Below are positions 58,333-64,000 of a DNA stretch of 64,000 nucleotides, piece after piece. Under the pieces are notes generated by a model. That model had not been told where the DNA came from and made no database searches. It saw nothing but the letters and a program-made list of their open reading frames with translations. The stretch is from JBCBGF01 sp038526915 (GTDB taxonomy: Bacteria; Pseudomonadota; Alphaproteobacteria; Rhodobacterales; Rhodobacteraceae), in the NCBI GenBank assembly GCA_038526915.1, contig JBCBGF010000001.1, forward strand, positions 124,001 through 188,000, written 5' to 3'. Every line of letters starts with the position of its first letter. Within the stretch, counting starts at the first letter, position 1. A program made the position numbers and the translations under genes.

Positions 58333-59859
58333 ATGCCTGCATCCGAAGAACAAACAATTGTAATTGGCGCCGGAATGGGCGGGTTGGCGGCGGCCATGCG
58401 GCTGGCCCATGCAGGCCAACGCGTCACAGTGTTAGAGGCGCAGGATGGCCCCGGTGGCAAGATGCGCACCGTGCCCAGCGCGGCAGGCCCCGTGGATGCA
58501 GGCCCCACGGTGCTGACGATGCGCCAGGTCTTCGACAGCCTTTTTGAGGATGTGGGCCTGTCGCTGGACGATCATGTCACGCTTGAGCCCGAAGAGATCC
58601 TCGCCCGCCATTGGTGGCCCGACGGATCGACCCTTGATCTTCACGCCAATACGGAGGCCAGCGCCGCCACCGTGCGCGAGTTTGTGGGTGCCCGAGCAGA
58701 ACAAGAGTTTCGCGCCTTCTCCGCCACCGCCGCCCGCCTCTTTGCCGCCTTTGACAAGCCGATCATGCAAGCCCCCGCCCCGCGGCTGAGCGGCCTGATT
58801 GCGCATGTCGCTGCACGGCCCGGGCTGATCCCCGCCATGGCCCCGATTTCGACCCTGGCGTCCCGCTTGGCGCGGCAGTTCTCCGACCCACGCCTGCGAC
58901 AACTGTTTGGACGCTATGCGACCTATGTGGGCGGATCGCCCTATCAGGTGCCGGCGGTCCTGTCGCTGATCTGGCATGCCGAGGCATCCGGTGTCTGGCG
59001 CGTGAAAGGGGGGATGAACGCCCTGGCCCGCGCGATGCAGGGAGCGGCGGAAGCTCTGGGCGTGCGCTTTTGCTTCAACGCACCCGTAGCGAGCATTGAG
59101 ACCGAGAATGGCCGCATGGCCGCGATACGCACCAAGGACGGGGATCGCTATCCCTGCACCACCGCAGTCTTCAATGGCGATCCCCGCGCGCTGGCCATCG
59201 GTCGTCTGGGCCAAGAAGCGGTGGGCGCCGTACCCCGCAAAGCCACCGAACCGCGCAGCCTGTCGGCCAATGTCTGGGCATTCGCGGCGGAATACAGCGG
59301 CCCGGACCTCGCCCATCATAACGTCTTCTTCGGACGTGATCCCCGCACGGAATTCGACCCTATTGCTGCGGGACACCTGCCCGAAGACCCGACACTTTAC
59401 ATCTGCGCCCAGGATCGCGGCGGCACACGCACGCCACCCGCGACAGAACGCTTTGAGATCATCATGAATGCCCCGGCCCTGCCCGGCGCTCAGCCGGAGG
59501 ATATCGCAACATGTCGGACACGTACGTTCCAGACACTGGCCCAGCACGGGGTGAGGTTTTCGCCCGAGCCGGAGGACGCGGCACTGACGACACCCGCGGG
59601 CTTCGACCAGCTCTTTCCAGCCAGCCAAGGTTCCCTGTACGGGCGGAGCCCGCATGGGCTGACAGCAGCCTTCGACCGGCCCACGGCGCGGACGTCCCTG
59701 CCGGGGCTGTACCTCGCGGGGGGCGGGGCGCATCCGGGGGCGGGGGTCCCGATGGCAACCCTCTCCGGCCGGCACGCGGCCGAGGCGATCTTGACGGACC
59801 GTGCTTCAACCTCGACGTCCCGTCCGATGGCTACGCGTGGTGGTATGTCGACGGCATAA
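58333..59859 (+). CDS. crtD: 1-hydroxycarotenoid 3,4-desaturase
   Basis: This encodes 508 residues, an FAD enzyme of the CrtI family that introduces the 3,4 double bond into 1-hydroxylated carotenoids. The dinucleotide fold IVIGAGMGGLAAAMRLAHAG is near the N-terminus, and GPTVLTMRQVFDSLFEDVGL is the CrtD-type substrate region. The C-terminal FAD motif is LYLAGGGAHPGAGVPMATLSG. The last 18 or so residues are encoded by DNA that in the -1 frame encodes the conserved start of CrtC. Following genes place it in crtDC, divergent from crtEF. Confidence 0.9.
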   Translation: MPASEEQTIVIGAGMGGLAAAMRLAHAGQRVTVLEAQDGPGGKMRTVPSAAGPVDAGPTVLTMRQVFDSLFEDVGLSLDDHVTLEPEEILARHWWPDGSTLDLHANTEASAATVREFVGARAEQEFRAFSATAARLFAAFDKPIMQAPAPRLSGLIAHVAARPGLIPAMAPISTLASRLARQFSDPRLRQLFGRYATYVGGSPYQVPAVLSLIWHAEASGVWRVKGGMNALARAMQGAAEALGVRFCFNAPVASIETENGRMAAIRTKDGDRYPCTTAVFNGDPRALAIGRLGQEAVGAVPRKATEPRSLSANVWAFAAEYSGPDLAHHNVFFGRDPRTEFDPIAAGHLPEDPTLYICAQDRGGTRTPPATERFEIIMNAPALPGAQPEDIATCRTRTFQTLAQHGVRFSPEPEDAALTTPAGFDQLFPASQGSLYGRSPHGLTAAFDRPTARTSLPGLYLAGGGAHPGAGVPMATLSGRHAAEAILTDRASTSTSRPMATRGGMSTA

Positions 59860-60728
59860 GCGACGACGGCACCCGCGCGGTCTCTGTTATCGCCTTCATA
59901 GGGTCTGTTTTCTCACCCTGGTACCGCTGGACGGGGCGCAAACGCCCGCACAACCACGTTTGCATCAATGTCGCGACCTATGGCCCCGGCGGGCGGTTCA
60001 CCATGACCGACCGGGGCGAAGGCGCGCTGCGCCAGACCAATGACACGTTCGAGGTCGGGCCGAGCAAGCTGCGCTGGCTGGGCGACCGGCTGGAGATCGA
60101 TATTGATGAGATCTCGTCTCTGCCACTGGTCAGCCGGGTGAAGGGCAAGATCACGGTGCGGCCCACCGGGCTGACGGATGTGGAACTGCCGCTCCACCCC
60201 AAAGGCACCCATGTCTGGCGCCCTTTTGCGCCCACCGCAGATATCGAAGTAGACCTCAACCGAGGCTGGCAATGGAACGGGCACGGGTATTTCGATGCCA
60301 ATTTCGGCACGCGCGCGCTGGAGGATGACTTCAGCTATTGGACCTGGGGCCGGTTTCCGACGTCTGAAGGCTCGGCTTGCTTCTACGATGCCGTGCGCCG
60401 GGACGGGTCCGAACTGAGCGTCGGGCTGGCCTTCGATCGTGACGGCCACGCCCACACGATGGAAATGCCGCCGCTCACCCGGTTCAATCGCTCCCTCTGG
60501 GCGGTCAAGCGTGAAACCCGCGCTGATGCCGGCTATCGCCCGCGCCAGGTCAAGGCGATGCTCGATGCGCCATTCTACAGCCGATCGGCCATCCGAACGC
60601 AGATCCATGGCGAAGAGACGGTGGGCGTCCATGAGGCGCTGGATTTGAACCGTTTCGCTTCGCCACTGTTAAAACCGATGCTCGCGGTGCGCGTGCCACG
60701 GCGGCCAGGCTGGACGTTCGCAGACTAA
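59511..60728 (+). CDS. crtC: Carotenoid 1,2-hydratase, start uncertain
   Basis: CrtC adds water to the psi end of neurosporene or lycopene, giving 1-hydroxy carotenoids. Homology begins at DGYAWWYVDGISDDGTRAV (about 59825) and covers FIGSVFSPWYRWTGRKRPHNHVCINVATYGPGG, GYFDANFGTRALEDDFSYWTWGRFP and LNRFASPLLKPMLAVRVPRR to the end. No ATG, GTG or TTG occurs in this frame between 59514 and 60002. The only upstream canonical start is ATG 59511 (GGAGG ten bases before), which would overlap crtD by 349 bases and add about 105 unrelated residues. A rare start codon or a -1 shift from crtD are alternatives. The coordinates give the longest frame. Confidence 0.8.
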   Translation: MSDTYVPDTGPARGEVFARAGGRGTDDTRGLRPALSSQPRFPVRAEPAWADSSLRPAHGADVPAGAVPRGGRGASGGGGPDGNPLRPARGRGDLDGPCFNLDVPSDGYAWWYVDGISDDGTRAVSVIAFIGSVFSPWYRWTGRKRPHNHVCINVATYGPGGRFTMTDRGEGALRQTNDTFEVGPSKLRWLGDRLEIDIDEISSLPLVSRVKGKITVRPTGLTDVELPLHPKGTHVWRPFAPTADIEVDLNRGWQWNGHGYFDANFGTRALEDDFSYWTWGRFPTSEGSACFYDAVRRDGSELSVGLAFDRDGHAHTMEMPPLTRFNRSLWAVKRETRADAGYRPRQVKAMLDAPFYSRSAIRTQIHGEETVGVHEALDLNRFASPLLKPMLAVRVPRRPGWTFAD

Positions 60729-60748
60729 CGGCGCTCTCGTCGGCCCAC

Positions 60749-60781
60749 AAACGCCATGCCGCGCCCCCCGCACCGGCGTTT
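60749..60781. terminator. Possible terminator after crtC
   Basis: AAACGCC and GGCGTTT form a 7-bp stem around a 19-base GC-rich loop, 20 bases past the crtC stop, followed by a T-containing stretch. It is a plausible but weak end of the crtDC transcript. Confidence 0.4.
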
Positions 60782-60920
60782 CGTGGTTTTACGCGTTGAG
60801 AGTGAGCAAACTCCCGCAGGCCCTCTGCAACACGCGCAATCGTGATGCCGTCCCTCTCTCGACAAGCCATACACGCGCGGCTAGCCCATCAGGCAACGTC
60901 CATTACGTCGGGTAGCCCTG

Positions 60921-61508
60921 ATGATCTTTCCCAGCGTTCTGCGGGCCTTCGCCATCCTTGCCTTCGCCGTGCTTGCGGCCTGCAGCACCCCGTCCACCCA
61001 ATCCCCCGGCCCCGCCGCAACCCAGGACGTCATCGAACTGACCCGCGCGATCCAGGCGCTCGGCCCCGAGGTCGACCCCGAAGAGGCCGCCCGCGCCGCC
61101 CGCATCGCTTACGAACACACCTACACCTTGGCGCTGCAGTACCAGATCACCGACCCGCCGCTGATCCACAACACAAAGGTCAACATGGGGCTGAAACCCC
61201 GAGGCCTCTGCTGGCACTGGGCCGAAGACATCGAGACCCGGCTGGCACAGGAAAACTTCCAAACGCTCGACCTGCACCGCGCCATCGCGAACCACGACAG
61301 ACCGCTTCGGATCGAGCACTCCACTACCATTGTCAGCCGCGCAGGCGACGGGATGTTCGATGGCATCGTTGTAGATCCGTGGCGTCTTGGCGGGGTGCTG
61401 ACATGGGTCCACACCGACGAAGACCCCGACTATGTCTGGCACGCGCGGGAGGATGTCTTTGCCTATAAGCGCGCGCGCGAGGAACGGAGAGCGCGGTTCG
61501 CGCGTTAA
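60921..61508 (+). CDS. Putative lipoprotein, hypothetical
   Basis: This encodes 195 residues. The signal peptide ends in a lipobox (VLAACSTPS, Cys about residue 21). The mature part is mostly helical at first (ARAARIAYEHTYTLALQYQI), then has GLKPRGLCWHWAEDIETRL and VVDPWRLGGVLTWVHTDEDPDYVWHAREDVFAYK. The Cys-His pair in LCWHW and the WVHTDED segment give it a cysteine-peptidase-like look (transglutaminase-like), but that is a guess. It is the first gene beyond the PGC. Confidence 0.7.
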   Translation: MIFPSVLRAFAILAFAVLAACSTPSTQSPGPAATQDVIELTRAIQALGPEVDPEEAARAARIAYEHTYTLALQYQITDPPLIHNTKVNMGLKPRGLCWHWAEDIETRLAQENFQTLDLHRAIANHDRPLRIEHSTTIVSRAGDGMFDGIVVDPWRLGGVLTWVHTDEDPDYVWHAREDVFAYKRAREERRARFAR

Positions 61509-61583
61509 GCTACGGGTCGGCTCCGCTGAGGGCAACTATGGGCGGGACTTGGGCACGGGCTGAGTTGTGGCGGATGGAGCGAA

Positions 61584-61636
61584 TGAGCCCATGGGCGACA
61601 TTGATAGCGGCCACAGCATACAGCAGCATGGGCTCA
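61584..61636. repeat. Inverted repeat in the lipoprotein-devA gap
   Basis: TGAGCCCATG (61584-61593) and CATGGGCTCA (61627-61636) are perfect 10-base arms 33 bases apart. The minus strand across this region also reads as a 39-codon frame starting MLLYAVAAINVAHG, which I cannot assign. It may be a remnant of a mobile element or just a long hairpin. Confidence 0.5.
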
Positions 61637-61715
61637 AAGTGGTCCTTCGCTACTCAAACTGGAGGCCGAGCCATTGGCCTCTCAGCCCCACCGAAGGCAA
61701 GACAAAAGTAATCTC

Positions 61716-62411
61716 CTAACGATGCTCATCAGAGACCAGCCGCCCATCCTCAAGCGTTACGATCCGATCGGCCAAATCGAGCACGCGGTTATCATGGGTG
61801 ACGATCAGGCTGGTGGTGCCGCGCACCTCGCCCAGGCGTTTCAACAGTTTGATCACGTTGCGGCCGGACTCTTTATCGAGGGCGGCGGTGGGTTCGTCGC
61901 CGAAAACGATCTCTGGATTGCCCACAAGGGCGCGCGCGATGGCTACCCGTTGCTTCTGGCCGCCTGAAAGGTTTCCAGGGCGGTAGTCGACGCGGTCATC
62001 AAGCCCGAGAAGACCTAGAACATGGTTGGCGGCCAGTCGGTCATCGATCCGTCGCCGTTTTTCCGGCTGGACCTCAAGACCTAACCGCACGTTCTCAGAT
62101 GCTGTGAGGCTGTCGTGCAGGTTGTGGGCCTGAAACACGAACCCTACGCGGCGGCGCATCGCCACCTGTTGCGCCACGGTCGCGCCGCGCAATTCTGTGC
62201 CCAGCAGATTGACCGACCCGTCCTGCACCTCACGCAAGCAGCTCACCAACGTCAAAAGCGTTGTTTTGCCCGAACCCGACGGCCCCATCAGAATGGTGAG
62301 TGAGCCCGCCGTGACGCTCAGGTTGATGTCAAAGAGCGCCTGCTTCTTGGCATCGCCCTTGCCGAACCAGTGGTTGAGATGACGTACATCTATGGCGGGT
62401 TCGTTGCGCAT
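61716..62411 (-). CDS. DevA-like ABC transporter ATP-binding protein
   Basis: This encodes 231 residues with Walker A GPSGSGKTTLLTL, signature LSGGQKQRVAIARAL and Walker B EIVFGDEPTAALD. Sequence style and neighbours place it in the DevA/MacB-type group that powers three-part exporters through a membrane adaptor. The ATG at 62409-62411 (MRNEPAID) is chosen because the fold starts there. It follows devC with a seven-base gap. Confidence 0.88.
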   Translation of the reverse strand: MRNEPAIDVRHLNHWFGKGDAKKQALFDINLSVTAGSLTILMGPSGSGKTTLLTLVSCLREVQDGSVNLLGTELRGATVAQQVAMRRRVGFVFQAHNLHDSLTASENVRLGLEVQPEKRRRIDDRLAANHVLGLLGLDDRVDYRPGNLSGGQKQRVAIARALVGNPEIVFGDEPTAALDKESGRNVIKLLKRLGEVRGTTSLIVTHDNRVLDLADRIVTLEDGRLVSDEHR

Positions 62412-62418
62412 CGCAGGC

Positions 62419-63588
62419 TCAGAACAGATCAGCCGGTTCGGCCGCGTTGAGTTTGCGCGTCGCAATGGCGCCGGAGACAGTGCAGGCGGCCAGGCTGCCC
62501 AAAAGAACTGCGATCGCCAAAGCGGGTGTCATCGCAACCGGCAGGCCCGTAAGGGCGACGAGCAGAGCGTAGAGTCCGAGCGAGATCAGAAGCCCCGGGA
62601 TGAAGCCCAGCACAGCAAGGATGACGGCCTCTTCAAAGACAACACCCAGGAAATACTCCGGCCCATACCCCACCGCCTTAAGCGTCGCGTATTCCCGCAA
62701 ATGGTCGGCCACGTCGGATGACAGCACTTGATAGACGATCACGATGCCCACGATGATGCCCATCACGACCCCGAAGCCGAAGATGAGGCCTGTGGGCCGT
62801 TCGGTCGTTTGAAACCGCAGATCTTCGCTGGCGGCATCTGCAACGGTCCGGATTTGCAGGGTTTCGGGCAGTTCGGCCCTCAGGCGAGCAACGACCGCAT
62901 CCGCTTGATGCCCCGCCGCAACCTTGAGCAGGATGTGGTTGGGCGCGCCGCTTGTGCGCGCGGGGAAAAGCCTCAGGAATGTCTGCTCTGACGTGACCAT
63001 GTAGCCGTCCGCGGAAAAGCTGACGCCGCCCTGAAACGTGTTGGCAAAGGCAAGCTGCTGGCCGTTCACCTCGGTCACAAGGGGGCTTTGGGGGCGGATG
63101 CCGGCCATCAGATCGGGATCAAGGCCGCGGGTTTGCTGATCGATGATCGCCACGTTCGGCAACGCAATCGCGCGGGCGTTCCGGCTTATGTCACCACTCA
63201 GGAAATCGAGGTGTTCGGGCTGCAACGCATAGACCTGAAAGGTGGTCTGATCCCCCTCCCGCTCCCACCGGGCATTCGACAGAAAAAGCCCGGTGCCCCG
63301 CGCGACACCCGGATCGGCCAGCGCCTGGAACATCCATTGCCGCGCGACATTGCCGCCCTCGGTCAGGGTGTTGGCATCTTGTGCCGAAATCATGATGTCG
63401 GCGTTGAAGAGGTCATAGCTCTTGATGATCGAGCTGTTCATGCTGCCCATGATGCCGAGCTGCACAAAGACCAGCACTTGCGCGAAGGCCACGCCAGCCA
63501 GAGCCGCGGCCAGGCGGCCGGGATTGTGCGTCAGCTGCATCCACCCCAGCGGCAGGCGGCCAAGGAGGCGTTGCAGAAGTGCGGTCAT
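62419..63588 (-). CDS. DevC-like ABC transporter permease
   Basis: This encodes 389 residues. One N-terminal helix (AAALAGVAFAQVLVFVQLGIMGS) is followed by a large periplasmic domain, then three helices near the C-terminus (GFGVVMGIIVGIVIVYQVLSS, AVILAVLGFIPGLLISLGLYA and a last one). This is the MacB/DevC plan. SDVADHLREYATLKAVGYG is strongly typical of DevC. It overlaps the adaptor gene by four bases. The exported compound is unknown. Confidence 0.9.
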   Translation of the reverse strand: MTALLQRLLGRLPLGWMQLTHNPGRLAAALAGVAFAQVLVFVQLGIMGSMNSSIIKSYDLFNADIMISAQDANTLTEGGNVARQWMFQALADPGVARGTGLFLSNARWEREGDQTTFQVYALQPEHLDFLSGDISRNARAIALPNVAIIDQQTRGLDPDLMAGIRPQSPLVTEVNGQQLAFANTFQGGVSFSADGYMVTSEQTFLRLFPARTSGAPNHILLKVAAGHQADAVVARLRAELPETLQIRTVADAASEDLRFQTTERPTGLIFGFGVVMGIIVGIVIVYQVLSSDVADHLREYATLKAVGYGPEYFLGVVFEEAVILAVLGFIPGLLISLGLYALLVALTGLPVAMTPALAIAVLLGSLAACTVSGAIATRKLNAAEPADLF

Positions 63589-64000
63589 TGCGGGGCTGCG
63601 TCGCGCGTGTCGATCCGCGCAATCACCTCAAGGCCGGTATAGCGGCTGGCCAGTTCGGAGCTTTCTGGTGTGAGTGTCACCAGCACCCGCACGATGCGGG
63701 CATCGGTGGCGGCGGCGGTATCGTCTGACACGATCTCTTGACGCTCCACCTCAAGCCCGATCTCCGACACCTCACCCTCCAGCGCGAGACCCACCGCGTC
63801 GGCAAGCACCTCCACGGGTTGGCCCAGCGCGATATCGGCGATCCGGTCCTGATAGACCTCGACCTCGGCCATCATCCGCGAGGTATCGCCGATGCGCATT
63901 AGCGTCTGCCCACCTACCGATTGACCGACCTGCGCATCAATGGCCAGCACCGTCCCGCTGATCGGCGCGGTCACCTGCGCGCGTGCCAGGTCAAGCCGGG
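63585..64000 (-). CDS. HlyD/DevB-like membrane fusion protein, C-terminal part
   Basis: The gene is cut by the window end, so about 138 C-terminal residues are visible. VTAPISGTVLAIDAQVGQSVGG is the second half of the lipoyl-like hairpin domain. The beta-barrel part (MMAEVEVYQDRIADIALGQPVEV) and the membrane-proximal end (LVTLTPESSELASRYTGLEVIARI) follow. Gene order adaptor-permease-ATPase matches devBCA exporters. Confidence 0.87.
   Translation of the reverse strand, partial: RLDLARAQVTAPISGTVLAIDAQVGQSVGGQTLMRIGDTSRMMAEVEVYQDRIADIALGQPVEVLADAVGLALEGEVSEIGLEVERQEIVSDDTAAATDARIVRVLVTLTPESSELASRYTGLEVIARIDTRDAAPQ

Noticed and set aside
58333..59859. Phytoene desaturase CrtI for the gene at 58333
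   Set aside because: The position beside crtC and the substrate-region sequence fit CrtD better than CrtI.
60550..60870. Minus-strand frame of 106 codons opposite the crtC end
   Set aside because: It lies mostly antisense to conserved crtC codons and has no recognisable product or ribosome binding site.
1..64000. CRISPR arrays, prophage, complete insertion sequences, rRNA or tRNA genes
   Set aside because: No regular spacer arrays, transposase or integrase genes, or RNA gene signatures were seen by reading.

Overview
The window is a high-GC alphaproteobacterial chromosome segment. It is dominated by a photosynthesis gene cluster (PGC) running from about 23.6 kb to 60.7 kb. The gene content and order (bchFNBHLM-lhaA-puhABC-small gene-acsF-puhE-hemA; ppaA-ppsR-bchG-ORF428-bchP-idi; crtEF-bchCXYZ-pufQBALMX; crtDC) match aerobic anoxygenic phototrophs of the Rhodobacteraceae (roseobacter group). 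PufX rather than PufC, the oxygen-dependent cyclase AcsF, alphaproteobacterial-type 5-aminolevulinate synthase and PpsR/PpaA control all agree. The species cannot be fixed from the sequence alone.

Left flank (1-23.4 kb): mostly housekeeping and accessory genes. These are a GST fragment, Rhodobacterales-type hypotheticals, ilvD, a CPBP protease, accD-folC, zapE, an MFS carrier, an ornithine-cyclodeaminase-like protein, a YaiI-like protein, both enzymes of glutathione-dependent formaldehyde oxidation (adhC, fghA), an AEC carrier facing a TetR regulator, an NYN protein, a GNAT protein, cytochrome c', an SOS-type imuB without imuA, DUF2794, NlpC/P60, an M17 aminopeptidase, an Hpt-like protein, a 61-residue orphan and asd.

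PGC: bacteriochlorophyll synthesis starts from hemA. Magnesium chelatase subunit BchH, BchM, AcsF, the dark protochlorophyllide reductase BchLNB, BchF, the chlorophyllide reductase BchXYZ, BchC, BchG and BchP are all present. CrtE, CrtF, CrtD and CrtC cover part of the carotenoid pathway, and idi and dxs supply isoprenoid precursors. The reaction centre and LH1 (PufLM, PuhA, PufBA), PufX, PufQ, LhaA, ORF428 and PuhBCE build the core complex. PpsR-type sites (TGT-N12-ACA) sit, mostly in pairs, at the bchF/ppaA, bchG, bchC and crtE/crtD promoters. bchI, bchD, bchO, crtA, crtI, crtB and pufC are not in this window.

Right flank (60.9-64 kb): a small lipoprotein gene, then a DevABC-type exporter whose adaptor gene runs off the end.

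The most unusual observations are: (1) a 44-residue CxxC reading frame fitted exactly between bchX and bchY, with overlapping start and stop codons at both ends and a strong Shine-Dalgarno; (2) an interspersed palindromic repeat present in two intergenic sites and, in frame, inside bchB; (3) crtC lacking any canonical start codon near its conserved N-terminus, because it overlaps crtD in the -1 frame; (4) three copies of a TetR-type operator, one before each of three genes; and (5) a probable small RNA on the minus strand beside imuB.
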